Of a stretch of 64,000 nucleotides of DNA, positions 52,614-62,420 are shown in pieces (within the stretch, counting starts at the first letter, position 1; each line of letters starts with the position of its first letter). A model generated the notes under the pieces. It had not been told where the DNA came from. It saw nothing but the letters and a program-made list of their open reading frames with translations, and made no database searches. The position numbers were made by a program, and so were the translations under genes. The stretch is from Mesotoga sp. Brook.08.105.5.1 (lineage in GTDB: Bacteria; Thermotogota; Thermotogae; Petrotogales; Kosmotogaceae): assembly GCF_002752635.1 (NCBI RefSeq), contig NZ_AYTW01000021.1, positions 1-64,000 on the forward strand, given 5' to 3'.

Positions 52614-55230
52614 AATCGTGCTCGTCCTCTCCCACACCCACTGGGACAGGGAGTGGTACGAGTCGTTTGAATCCTTCAGGTATAGACTTGTAAAGGCAAT
52701 GGATAAGCTAATAGAAATCCTACAGAGTAGTACAGAATACCGTTGCTTCAACCTTGATGGACAGCTAGTGATACTGGAAGACTATCTGGAGATCAGGCCG
52801 GAGATGCGCCGAGTTCTCGAGGAACTTGTGACATCAGGTAGGATTGGCGTTGGTCCCTGGTACGTTCAGGCCGATGAGTTTCTCTCCGATGGCGAGTCGT
52901 TGATCCGCAACCTTCTGCTTGGTTCCCAGATAGCACACGAGTTTGGAGATCCACAGAAGCTGGCCTATCTTCCCGACACTTTCGGACACAATTCTCAAAT
53001 TCCGCAAATAGCTAGACATTTCGGGATCACTTCGTCACTAATTTGGCGCGGAGTGTCTGGCGATGACTTGCCATGGGAATTCATCTGGGAGGGAGCCGAT
53101 GGGAGCAGTCTGTACACTTACAGACTCCCGGAAAGACTGGGTTACTGCAACATGGCATTCACACCTGAGGGTCAACCTGTCGATTCGGCATTCTTTATAG
53201 GCTCTGCAAAGGAGTTCATGGAAAACTCCGCAACCGGCATGGTGGTGCTGATGGATGGCTGCGACCATGTTCAGCCAAGCGAGTCGATTCTTCCGTTCAT
53301 AGATCAGCTAAAAGAGACCGACAACTGTCTTTCCTGCAAACAGGCGCTTTTCAATGACTTGGCGGCGGAGCTGAAGAAAAGGATACCTGCCACCGAAGGA
53401 ATAAGAGTTCTTCACGGGCAGCTGAAAAACGTTAACATCTCCAAGAGGGGATACTTCAATTTCATTCTACCCAACGTCCTCTCCTCCAGGTGCAAAAACA
53501 AGCGCGAAAACTTTGACGCGCTAAACTGGCTAGAGAGTTATGCTGAGCCACTTGCGTCGTTCGCTCTACTCTTAGGAAAGCGGCATCCGGGAGGCTTCTT
53601 GCAGAAGGCTTGGAAGCTGGTTCTTCAGAACCTTGCCCATGACAGCATAGGTGGCTGCAGTGTGGATGAAGTCCATTTAGACGTATCGCGCAGATACTCC
53701 CACAGTATTGAGATAAGCAGAAATATAGCAATGGATTCGCTTTCAAGCTTGAGCGGAGCCGCTTCCGAAGGAGAAAATGACTTCTTTGTTGTCTTCAATC
53801 CATCACAATGTCCGACTAGTCCTGTGGAGATAGAGATTGATCTTCCTCATATTGCATTCGACAACCTCTCAAAGAGACCTGTTGTGAAGAACGAGACAGG
53901 TGAAGAAGTGGACTTCCAGATTTCTTCTTTACGCGAAACCGAGAAGTCTCTGAACTATCTTGGCGGTTCGGCGCCTATAGAGAAAGTTGTCTCTGTGAAG
54001 GGTTATCTTGGGTCGCAAATTGACGGGCTTTCCTTCGACAAGTTCCAGATATGCAGTTCGAGCAGACCGATCAATCATGACCTGTATAAAGCAAATAACA
54101 GTCGATGTCTTGAGAACAAGTTTTTGATGGTCACCGCAATGCCCGATGGAAGAGTTGAGATAATGAGCAAAGCCACCGGTGAAAAGCTCTTCACGAACCT
54201 CTTCGAAGACGGTGGCGATTGTGGAGATGGTTACGTTTATTCAAGGCCGCTTACCGATACCATTGTTACGAGTTCCGGCTCCCTAGAGACAGTAGAAGTA
54301 ATAGAAAACGGGCCACTAGCAAGGGCTATAAGACTTAGTTACACACTTTCGGTGCCAGTCGGTCTTGTTGAGAACGGACGCAAGCGCTCTCTTTCAAGAA
54401 CTGAAATGCCAGTTCACTGCACTCTGAGACTGATGGAATCGAGCAGTATTTTAGAAATCGAGACTGAGATTGCTAACAGTTGCGAGAATCACAGACTTCA
54501 GGTAAATTTCTGGAGGGAAAAACCAGGGAACGCTCTCTTCTACAAAACTCCGTTCGACATCGTAACAACACCAAAGAGCCAGCCCTCAAAAATCAACCCG
54601 AATTGGATCGAGGATGAACCTCTTGCCAGACCCAATAACGGTGTCTTCGGAGAAATCGAGAACACTGACAGATACAGCGGTTTCGCAGTAAGCACCAAAG
54701 GAATAAACGAGTTTGAAAGTTTCGAGCAAGGTCTTAAGTTAACCCTGTTCAGGGCAGTGGGCCACATAGCTTCTCCCTATCCTCTATCGAGTATGAAACG
54801 GCCTGCAGGGCCGAAGATAGAAACACCCGGGGCACAAATGAAAGGGAGTCTCACCTTTGAATACGCCGTCTTCTTCATAGATTCCCTTGAAGACATCGTA
54901 AAGAGAAGTTGTAGCTATCTGAAGAAGCCTCTGTCGATAGGCTTCGCAGGTAGGCGGCCTGAGACACCACTGACCGTAGATAGTTTGACGACGGAAGTAA
55001 CTGCAATAAAAAAGGCTGAGAATGGGGAGAGTATTATCCTCAGATTAGTCAATTTCTCAGAAGAGTCCGATAACGTCAAGATTCGACTGAGAGAAGGTCT
55101 GTTTAGCAAAGCCTGCTTGTGTACAGCCGCTGAGAAAAGAGAAGAAGAGATACCTATTCAGAACAATCTCGTCTCAGTTGCGTGTGGACCGAAGAAGATC
55201 GTTACGCTAGAATTTGAAATGAGCAGCTGA
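52597..55230 (+). CDS. Alpha-mannosidase, glycoside hydrolase family 38
   Basis: The protein (877 residues) has the canonical GH38 motifs: SHTHWDREWY (H13, H15, D17), ADEFLSDGESLIRNLL, LPDTFGHNSQIP (nucleophile D127), HDSIGGCSVDEVH and a beta-rich C-terminus. It has no signal peptide, so it hydrolyses imported mannosides in the cytoplasm. GTG 52597 lies eight bases after GAGG in GGAAGAGGTG; ATG 52579 and TTG 52561 are less well placed. It is the last gene of the plus operon, 38 bases before an IS605-type relic. Confidence 0.92.
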   Translation: MAGKDRIVLVLSHTHWDREWYESFESFRYRLVKAMDKLIEILQSSTEYRCFNLDGQLVILEDYLEIRPEMRRVLEELVTSGRIGVGPWYVQADEFLSDGESLIRNLLLGSQIAHEFGDPQKLAYLPDTFGHNSQIPQIARHFGITSSLIWRGVSGDDLPWEFIWEGADGSSLYTYRLPERLGYCNMAFTPEGQPVDSAFFIGSAKEFMENSATGMVVLMDGCDHVQPSESILPFIDQLKETDNCLSCKQALFNDLAAELKKRIPATEGIRVLHGQLKNVNISKRGYFNFILPNVLSSRCKNKRENFDALNWLESYAEPLASFALLLGKRHPGGFLQKAWKLVLQNLAHDSIGGCSVDEVHLDVSRRYSHSIEISRNIAMDSLSSLSGAASEGENDFFVVFNPSQCPTSPVEIEIDLPHIAFDNLSKRPVVKNETGEEVDFQISSLRETEKSLNYLGGSAPIEKVVSVKGYLGSQIDGLSFDKFQICSSSRPINHDLYKANNSRCLENKFLMVTAMPDGRVEIMSKATGEKLFTNLFEDGGDCGDGYVYSRPLTDTIVTSSGSLETVEVIENGPLARAIRLSYTLSVPVGLVENGRKRSLSRTEMPVHCTLRLMESSSILEIETEIANSCENHRLQVNFWREKPGNALFYKTPFDIVTTPKSQPSKINPNWIEDEPLARPNNGVFGEIENTDRYSGFAVSTKGINEFESFEQGLKLTLFRAVGHIASPYPLSSMKRPAGPKIETPGAQMKGSLTFEYAVFFIDSLEDIVKRSCSYLKKPLSIGFAGRRPETPLTVDSLTTEVTAIKKAENGESIILRLVNFSEESDNVKIRLREGLFSKACLCTAAEKREEEIPIQNNLVSVACGPKKIVTLEFEMSS

Positions 55231-55268
55231 TTGGTATTGCTCATTCTTTATAGAGGGCCGATATTTAC

Positions 55269-55662
55269 CGAAAGTGCCGTAAAGCCCCTAGCTTCAGCTA
55301 TGGGGATATAAGGCACATTCATGGCATATTATAAATAATCCATCAGTCGATGGCGACAAGCAGAAGTCATAAAAACGTTCTTTGAAAATTGGATAGAGTA
55401 TGGGGTTCTGATAGCTAATCATCTATCAGGTAAAACTCTATATGTCGTCATGTACAAGACCTAAAAACAAATTAGCGGACTAATAAGTCTGTGGCAGATG
55501 GTGTAGCGTAAGCGATAGTCTGCCAGCCCTAGGAGCTAATATGCTCTGCCTAGGGACGGGCTGATGGCACAGCCCTGAACTTGGGGTCATACTCCGATAC
55601 CAGAAATGGACTTCGGTTTAATCACCCAAGAATCCCCTGCCTTTAGACATGGGGAGTGTCAA
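55269..55662 (+). mobile_element. Non-autonomous IS200/IS605-type element relic, no tnpA or tnpB
   Basis: The left end has the subterminal hairpin CCCCTAGCTTCAGCTATGGGG (55285-55305 region), preceded by TTAC at 55265-55268, a plausible target motif. The right end has AATCCCCTGCCTTTAGACAT, then GGGGAGTGTCAA to 55662, which matches the right ends typical of IS605-group elements. Only about 180 bases of non-coding sequence separate the left hairpin from the structured right part, so both the Y1 transposase and TnpB are missing. The exact ends are inferred. It lies between two convergent genes. Confidence 0.65.
55490..55662 (+). ncRNA. OmegaRNA-like structured right end (orphan)
   Basis: Consecutive stems are visible. 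GGCAGA (55493-55498) pairs with TCTGCC (55519-55524). CCCTAGG (55527-55533) pairs with CCTAGGG (55549-55555), with inner AGC/GCT. CCGA (55594-55597) pairs with TCGG (55613-55616) around CCA-GAAA-TGG. CCCC (55634-55637) pairs with GGGG (55651-55654). This is the position and architecture of TnpB-associated omegaRNA, whose guide would be the flank right after 55662. With no TnpB gene here, function would need a protein supplied from elsewhere. Expression is not shown. Confidence 0.55.
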
Positions 55663-55905
55663 TAAGTCGTTCTTACCCCAAGAACTCCTACAGAGAGGAT
55701 GACTACCTAAGAGTTCTCACATATCTCCTTCCAGAATTCCGTAGACCCAATTCTCGTATTTGAAGGCATCGGTGAGATTGGAAGAACAGGTCGATGTCGA
55801 TATCGCCATCTTTATCGATGTAAGGGTCCGGAGGCTGAACTTGCTTCGAAAACCGTTAAGCCCAGAAGGCTTACCAAAAGCAGTTTCCAGGATAGATTCT
55901 CTTAT

Positions 55906-57717
55906 TCAGGCGTCCAGTACCCTAGATATTACAGAGAGCGTTCCTGTTGACCACAACTGAGGTGAGCAGCTGGCGGGATACTCTATTAACTTTCCTGACG
56001 TCTCGATTTTTGACAGACCGCTGAAGAGTTCGAGGAGGCGATTGTCATGATGCCTTTCCTTCGCCTTCAAGAGGTCTAGAGCGAGCCCTTTGGCCTTTTC
56101 CGAAAAACCGTAATTCATAAGCCCAAGCAGAATAAGCGAGTTGTCGTGCGGCCAGACGCTACCGTTGTGGTAGGAGAAGGGATTGTAGCGCTTCATTCTG
56201 CTCGAGAGCGTTCTTATTCCCCAGCCGGTGTACATTTCTTCGGAAAAGAGCCGTTCCACTAGCGCCTCTGCTTTGTCTTCGTCCACTATCCCTGTCATGA
56301 GGCAGTGGCCTGGGTTTGAAGTTATCGAATCGACCGGGTTCTTGTCTTTGTCGAGAGCCGTAGCGAAGTAGCTCTCGCTCTCGAGCCAGAAATCACGATT
56401 GAAATTGATCTTTAGAGTTGCCGCTCTAGAGGCATAGAGCGAGGCCATCTCTCTTTTGTCAAAGAGAACCATGAGCTTTTCGAGGCATTTGAAAGCGTCG
56501 TACAGATATCCCTGAACCTCTACGAGGGCAAGGGGCGGTTCTGCAAGCCTTCCGTCTGCGAAGCTCACCGAATCTGAGGAATCCTTCCAGCCCTGATTTA
56601 CGAGGCCGCTGCCCGAAGGAGCAAACTCGATATATCCGTCGTTATCTGGGTCGGCATAATCGTCGATCCATTTTGCAGCTGCCACGATGTTCTTCTCAAT
56701 GGATTTCACGAAGTTATTGTCATCTGTCTGAACGTAATACCTGTGAGCTAGCATTATGAAGAGAAGGGTAGCATCGATCGTGCCGTAGTATCTTTCGAAG
56801 GGGAGTTTTCCTGACAGAGAAAGCTCGTTCAGGCGTGTCTCGTGAACGATCTTTCCCGGCTGCGCTTCGGTCCTGTGATCTTCCTCTTCACTTTGAAGGT
56901 GAGCATGTGCCGTAAGAATATTTCTCGCTATTTTGGGAAGGAGATCAACTGTCTGAAGGCCAAAGATGAGGCTGTCCCTTCCGAAGACGGTCGCGTACCA
57001 GGGAAGACCGGCTCCAGGAAAGTCCCCATAGATCGTGGGTATCATGAGAGTCTTGAGATCCCCCAGCTCCCTTTCATTCAGCAGCGGAGTGTTTTTGACA
57101 GGTGAGATGTCCTTCACGGGTCTTTCCGACAACATCTTCTTGAAGATCACTTCTTTCTTCAATTCTTTGCTGAGTCTGAGCTTCCCGGAAAGGCTGGAAC
57201 TTCCGCCAGACTTCATTTTCATTGAAAGAGCCGGTAGAGAGTTCTCAACGATGTCTTTCTCGAAATCACTTTCAAACTCAAAGTTATTCGTTGTAGATGA
57301 TAACAGCGTCCTAGATATATCCAACCCTTTGTAAGCGTCGTTTTCTCCTCTAACAGAAAACATGTCTTCAAAGACGCAGCTGATTTCAAATTTGAAGGAC
57401 ACTTCTATATCCTCTGCCGAATAGTTCCTGACCGTGAGCTCTGTGTAAAGTGTGTTTCCCTCCGCGCGGAGGCTTTCAGTTACGTAGATATCGAAATGTG
57501 GAGCCTCGGGTTTAGATAGGCCAAGATAGCGGACTTCAATCCCGTCCCATGAAAAGTCAGAGTGAAGTCTTCTGAGTGGTAACGATGATTTGAGGACCAT
57601 TCTCGAAATGAAACGGGTGTCCTCCAGGTAAAGTCCGGCAGCCTTTTCGCCGTCGCAGTCGATGATCCCTTTGTCATCTGTCACGACCATAAGATTTCCA
57701 TTTTTGAAGATCTTCAT
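55906..57717 (-). CDS. Glycogen-debranching-type amylo-alpha-1,6-glucosidase / GH15-like enzyme
   Basis: The 603-residue protein has an N-terminal beta-sandwich domain of the GDE_N type (GLYLEDTRFISRM at about residues 28-40), then an (alpha/alpha)6 barrel with PWYATVFGRDSLIFGLQT, YYGTIDATLLFIMLAHRYY, GWKDSSDSV and YHNGSVWPHDNSLILLGL, the usual substrate-site segments with acidic residues. It has no signal peptide. ATG 57717 follows GAGAGGTG. Substrate (glycogen branch, sucrose or mannosylglycerate-like glycosides) cannot be told from sequence. Confidence 0.88.
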   Translation of the reverse strand: MKIFKNGNLMVVTDDKGIIDCDGEKAAGLYLEDTRFISRMVLKSSLPLRRLHSDFSWDGIEVRYLGLSKPEAPHFDIYVTESLRAEGNTLYTELTVRNYSAEDIEVSFKFEISCVFEDMFSVRGENDAYKGLDISRTLLSSTTNNFEFESDFEKDIVENSLPALSMKMKSGGSSSLSGKLRLSKELKKEVIFKKMLSERPVKDISPVKNTPLLNERELGDLKTLMIPTIYGDFPGAGLPWYATVFGRDSLIFGLQTVDLLPKIARNILTAHAHLQSEEEDHRTEAQPGKIVHETRLNELSLSGKLPFERYYGTIDATLLFIMLAHRYYVQTDDNNFVKSIEKNIVAAAKWIDDYADPDNDGYIEFAPSGSGLVNQGWKDSSDSVSFADGRLAEPPLALVEVQGYLYDAFKCLEKLMVLFDKREMASLYASRAATLKINFNRDFWLESESYFATALDKDKNPVDSITSNPGHCLMTGIVDEDKAEALVERLFSEEMYTGWGIRTLSSRMKRYNPFSYHNGSVWPHDNSLILLGLMNYGFSEKAKGLALDLLKAKERHHDNRLLELFSGLSKIETSGKLIEYPASCSPQLWSTGTLSVISRVLDA

Positions 57718-57895
57718 TTCAACACCTCTCGGACTGAAGGGTTCTGAGGCTCTTCAAATCTCGATTTTACACTTATCCAAGCCCGCTGAACCGAACCTCT
57801 CCACTCGTTTCAGATGATCTTGGAAAGCACTGTCTTGACACAGGCAGACAAGGTCACTGTATGTTCCAGGCAGCAATGCAAAACGCCCTGCTGTG

Positions 57896-59923
57896 TTAGC
57901 TTTTCTCTGTCTTCTCCCGATCGACCCTTTTCAATTTGAAAGACTCTTCTAAAGGTTCGCCGAGAAGATAGTGGCTGAACCAGGCGAGATTCTGAGTCAT
58001 TATCGCCCTGTGGAGGCCGGGCTTGTCTGCGCCGTGACCCATGCCCTTTTAGATCACGAGTCTGACGGGAACGTTCATCTCTCTCAACCCCTGATAAAGT
58101 TCGAAGGCGTTAGGCGGTGGAACTCTCGTGTCCGAGCCGCCATGCTGGATGAGCGTTGGAGTGGACGCATTCTTTATGTAAGTCATAGGCGAAGTCTGCT
58201 CGTATATCCGAGGATCTTCCCAGGGGTTGTCGCCGAGGTATCGGTGACAGAATTCATGGATGTCTGTGTTCACATGATAAGTCATCCAGTTGGATATCCC
58301 GGCTCCTACGGAAGCGGCTTTGAATCTCTTTCCGTAAGTTGCACAGAAGGCCGAGATGTACCCGCCCTGGCTCCAGCCCATGACTCCAACGAGGTCCTTG
58401 TCCACATAACCTTTTTCGATAAGATGATCGACTCCGCTAATTACGTCTTGGTAATCTCCAATCCCCAGGTTTCTGTAATTCAGTTTCCTGAAGTCTCTTC
58501 CATAGCCCTCGCTCCCACGGTAGTTGGGCTCCAGCACAAGTACACCTTTAGAAACAAGCTGCTCGACAGGGTAATAACTGCTGGTCACTCTCGCAGCAAG
58601 GGCCGTCCAGGTAGGTCCTCCATGAACAAGCACCACAAGCGGATGTTTCTTCATCGAGTCGAAGTCGGCCGGGAGATTCAAGACACCGTGGATTTCGGTA
58701 CCGTCGTTGCTCTTCCAAGAGAGTCTTTCCTTCCGTACCCTTTCTCTCTTGGGCTGCAAAGACGCTATATCCGTTATCTTCTTCCCATCGAGGTAGATCT
58801 CGACAGGTTCATCATCTGTGGCCATGGCCATCGCTAAGTGCTCTCCATTTGGCGTCGTGCTGGAAGCCATAACCAGCTGATCCTCATTCGTCAGCCGTGC
58901 GATGGTGCCTTTCTCTCCCAGCAGGCCCAGGCTGATCGTGGAGTCTTCTATCCAGCTCACGAAGAAACCCTTCTCTGTCCAGGAAACCAGCTCTATGTTC
59001 AGGTCGTGTTTTACCACCACCCGTTTCTTTGAGAGATCTGAAAGATCTACGATCTCAACGGCCCCGTTATCCATCCAGGGATCTTCTTCTTCGGGCACGA
59101 CGACTGCAAGTTTCTTCGAATCAGGAGAGAATGCGAATCCCCTGGGATGCGTCAGCGCCAGTTCTTTCAGTTTCCTATCGGCATTCATGAGAAATACTTT
59201 TGCTTTGTCGAAGTCGTTGACATCGCTCGTCGGAGGCGCAAGAAGGGCGACATGATTTCCGTCAGGAGAGAGAGCGATCGAAGAGACATGAAACTCCTTT
59301 CCGTCTGTCAGCTTATCGAAAAGCGTCTCTTCAGATCTCATATCCTTGGGCAGTTCGAACCTTGAAGAGTATTTCTTCATTGCGCGTGAGAGATGAACGA
59401 AGAAAAGCGAGCTGTTCTTCGGTTCTTCATCTATGTAGTCGAATTCGCCGTAGTTCTCTTTCCTCTTTTTAAGTTCCTCGGCTTCGGGAGAGGCAGCAAC
59501 TAGATAAAGCCCGTCGTTCTTACGACTCCACTTTATCTGGCTTATGTCGTTCTCGAAAGTAAGCAGTTTGAACGTTCGCTTCTCTTCGAAATCGAAGATC
59601 ATAACGTCGTTCTTGTTTTCCCCGCCGGTCTTCTGGAGAAAGGCAAGTCTCCTAGAATCAGGAGCCCAATCGGGAAGAGAAGAGTCGAATTCATCGTTCG
59701 AGACATGCAGAGCAGTCCCACTTTCCGCATCATAGACCACAACCGTTCTAAGGTATTTATTGTCGTCCCAGTCTGTACGCCTAACCGTATAAGCAACCTT
59801 TTTGCCGTCGGCCGAAATAACGGGACTGTTTACAACAGGAAGCGAAAGCTGCTCCTCTATCGTGAGATATCTGTCGCTCAAATCATATCCCTCCCATCTG
59901 AAATAAGAAGACAGTACTATCAT
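57896..59923 (-). pseudogene. S9 acylaminoacyl-peptidase, stopped by TAA before the catalytic His
   Basis: From ATG 59923 (AAAGGA upstream) the frame encodes a beta-propeller and alpha/beta-hydrolase domain with the nucleophile GWSQGG (S518) and acid HGGSDTRVPP (D598). It stops at TAA 58049-58051 after PVRLVI. The same frame continues without a shift as KGMGHGADKPGLHRAIMTQN to a stop at 57896, and GMGHG provides the catalytic His at about residue 630. The TAA probably replaced a Tyr codon. As read, the 624-residue product lacks its catalytic His and should be inactive unless the stop is read through or is a sequence error. Confidence 0.85.
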
Positions 59924-60180
59924 GGTCTATCCTTTGGAAACAAGCAAAAGGCCTGCCAACAACCTTCTCACCGCACCAAAGTCCACTTCAAACGCCTGTA
60001 TTGAAGTCACTTTATCGCACTATATTCTAGCTCACAGATATATGATCTTGAAGAAGATACATAGGAGAGGTTTCTTCTATCGTTCATTCTTTTGCTATCG
60101 CATCCCTTCTCTTGGCAGGATTCACTCGGGCCTCAGATAGCAGGTGTCATCCCGGCTGGCTGAATGAAGGAGATGTTGGC

Positions 60181-60528
60181 ATGAAGATTACCTTCCTTCC
60201 CCATTCACGATTAGGCAACTGGGATTTCTTTCTTAGTCTGGCCTTCGTTGTCTTGCTCTTTGCCCAGATACAGTTCTCATTGATTCCGCTGCCAGTCTTC
60301 TCTGTTATGGCTCTGGGAGTTGTGGGCTTTGTCTTATCTATGATCGCTTTTCTCAAAAGGGATAGAGCAGCGGGAAAGCTGCTTTCCATGATTATTGGAG
60401 CCGCGATTATCTTCGTCTTCGGATCTATACTGATCATGTCTACCGACCTCTTCAAGGGTTCTCTCGTTGCGAAGGACTACCTGCAGAAGTCGGAAAGAGA
60501 GAAGCTCAATAACATAAACATCTGGTAA
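60181..60528 (+). CDS. Small membrane protein of unknown function
   Basis: The 115-residue protein has three membrane helices (about residues 15-30, 37-55 and 67-88; FFLSLAFVVLLFAQIQ, VFSVMALGVVGFVLSMIAFL, LLSMIIGAAIIFVFGSILIM) and a soluble tail. ATG 60181 lies eight bases after GAAGGAG. The stop TAA at 60526 may be a lesion: the same frame continues with beta-propeller-like sequence, so the native protein may have been longer. I do not recognise a family for the membrane part. Confidence 0.65.
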   Translation: MKITFLPHSRLGNWDFFLSLAFVVLLFAQIQFSLIPLPVFSVMALGVVGFVLSMIAFLKRDRAAGKLLSMIIGAAIIFVFGSILIMSTDLFKGSLVAKDYLQKSEREKLNNINIW

Positions 60529-60626
60529 TTCGACGGCGTAGCCGGAAACTGGATGTACGTTACTGACTATGTTGGCCCCCGGTATCGTGTCAAGCTAGAT
60601 GGCTCGGTCGGCACCAGAATGAACTG
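60529..60626 (+). pseudogene. Beta-propeller (DUF5050-like) fragment in frame after the TAA
   Basis: In the frame of the membrane protein, immediately after its TAA, 32 codons read FDGVAGNWMYVTDYVGPRYR then VKLDGSVGTRMN and a TGA. This resembles one blade of the DUF5050 receptor-like propeller (W-x-Y ... Y-R-x-x-x-DG-S ... T-R). The rest of the propeller is missing. Confidence 0.5.
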
Positions 60627-61022
60627 AACCCGGTCTTTCGGCCAAGGCTCACATTCCGCTTATCATCTTCGACAACCTAATTTCTGGTGAAGACGCGTAG
60701 TTCGCAGTTCTTGCTCTTTTTGCTGCATGAGTTTCCGTCAATGTTGATTTGGAGTGTCTCCCTGTATAATTAGCTCAAAACTTATACTTGCTTCATACCC
60801 TTTGACTAGCCGTGTCTCGCGTCTTGAATCCGATCTTGAAATCAGGAAATTTGGTGTAGTCCCGACTAGAGAGCAACTCCCGTCTCTAATTCAATCATTG
60901 CAGCTTCAGCTAAGAGTCACATTATGCCCATTCGTTTTAACTGGAAACACGATTGGAGTTTTCATGATTGCCAAATTAAACTGAACACTGGTCTTAGTTT
61001 TCAGGAAAGAGGAGGAGTATCC
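60627..61022. other. Gene-free stretch
   Basis: No credible gene. The right end provides the ribosome site AGAGGAGGAG for the next gene. No confident promoter is seen. Confidence 0.45.
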
Positions 61023-62420
61023 GTGGTTTCAAAGAGACTGGTAATGACCTGTTTCATACTGATTATGTTGATCTCGAGCCTATTCTCCTTTCAGCCAGAA
61101 CTCACTCTTGATCCAATCGAGGCGAAGTCCATAGCGAAGGAGGCTTATATTTTCGCCTACCCTATGCTCGAACACTACAGAACAATGTTCTTACAGCTGT
61201 TGAGCTGGGGAGAGCTGAACGAGTTCACCCATTACAAACAGCTATACGGACCAAAGAACAAGATGATTGTCCGTCCAAACAACGACACCGTCTACTCAAT
61301 GATCTGGATGGATCTTACGGTCGAACCTATTGTGATCTTCATCCCGGCGATCCCGGCCCGATACTTCTCATTCCAGCTGGTTGACATGTACACTCACAAC
61401 TTAGCATATATTGGAGCGAGAACGACCGGCCCCGGCCCGACGACGTTCATGGTTGCCGGTCCACACTGGGATGGAGAAATTCCCGCAGGCATAGACAGGG
61501 TGGTGTACAGCGAAGGTAATTTTGTCTACTGCGTAGTGAGAACCGGCGTGAACAGTGAGCTGGAAGGAGACCTTCAAAGGGTTCTCGAGATACAGCAGCA
61601 GTACAAATCGCAGGCTCTCAGCGATTATTGCGGAAATCCTTCTACGGAAGAGACTCGTTCCGTAGATCTGCCTCCTTTCGATCAAAGTGTTGCCGACTCG
61701 ACTGGGTTTATCGGATACTTCAACTTTCTTCTCGGGCAGCTTGAAATACACCCTTCGGAGGAGGTTCTAATCAACGGTTTTTCTAGGATCGGAATCGGAC
61801 CGAATTATCCATTCGATCCCGATAGCCTTTCAGAAGCCGTAAGAGAAGCTGTAGAGGAGGCAATAACTGAAGCCCGGGACGAGATCTATGCAATGGAGAC
61901 GAAGATAGGGATCGTTCAGGACGGCTGGTCTTTGCCAGAAAGAATCTTCGGTAATAGGGACAGAATGCAGGGTCTGCATCTGATGAGGGCGGCGGCAGCT
62001 CATCTTGGACTGTATGGGAACGATCTGGAAGAGACCTTCTACCCGAACTGTCTGTCTGATAGCGATGGTGACACACTGGATGGTTCAAAATACAACTACG
62101 TCATTACCTTCAGCAAGGATCGGTTGCCTCCGGTTGATCCGAGAGGATTCTGGTCGCTCACAATGTACGACAAGGACCAGTTCCTTGTGGAGAATCCCCT
62201 GAACAGATACTCTATCGGCGATAGATCAGAATTGAAATATGGCGAGGATGGCTCTCTGGTTCTATATCTGCAGCATGAATCACCCGGAGCATCAAAGGAG
62301 TCGAACTGGCTTCCGACACCTGACGGGGAGTTCAAGCTCACCATGAGGATCTATATACCACTGCCCGAAGGGCTGGATCCCCTGTACTGTCCGCCACCAG
62401 TTCAAAAAGCTGGTGAATAG
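61023..62420 (+). CDS. Exported DUF1254/DUF1214-domain protein
   Basis: The protein (465 residues from GTG 61023) has a signal peptide (VMTCFILIMLISSLFSFQ), a DUF1254 domain (AYIFAYPMLEHYRTMFLQLL, then VRPNNDTVYSMIWMDL) and a C-terminal DUF1214 domain (GFWSLTMYDKDQFLVENPLN, RYSIGDRSELKYGEDGSLVL and PDGEFKLTMRIYIPLPEGL). The pairing is widespread in exported bacterial proteins of unknown function. GTG 61023 follows AGGAGGAG; upstream in-frame starts from 60924 have no site. It is monocistronic. Confidence 0.9.
   Translation: MVSKRLVMTCFILIMLISSLFSFQPELTLDPIEAKSIAKEAYIFAYPMLEHYRTMFLQLLSWGELNEFTHYKQLYGPKNKMIVRPNNDTVYSMIWMDLTVEPIVIFIPAIPARYFSFQLVDMYTHNLAYIGARTTGPGPTTFMVAGPHWDGEIPAGIDRVVYSEGNFVYCVVRTGVNSELEGDLQRVLEIQQQYKSQALSDYCGNPSTEETRSVDLPPFDQSVADSTGFIGYFNFLLGQLEIHPSEEVLINGFSRIGIGPNYPFDPDSLSEAVREAVEEAITEARDEIYAMETKIGIVQDGWSLPERIFGNRDRMQGLHLMRAAAAHLGLYGNDLEETFYPNCLSDSDGDTLDGSKYNYVITFSKDRLPPVDPRGFWSLTMYDKDQFLVENPLNRYSIGDRSELKYGEDGSLVLYLQHESPGASKESNWLPTPDGEFKLTMRIYIPLPEGLDPLYCPPPVQKAGE

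Noticed and set aside
55663-55905. Second end or tnpB remnant of the IS605-type element
   Set aside because: No hairpin or protein homology is visible beyond 55662; the element appears to end there.
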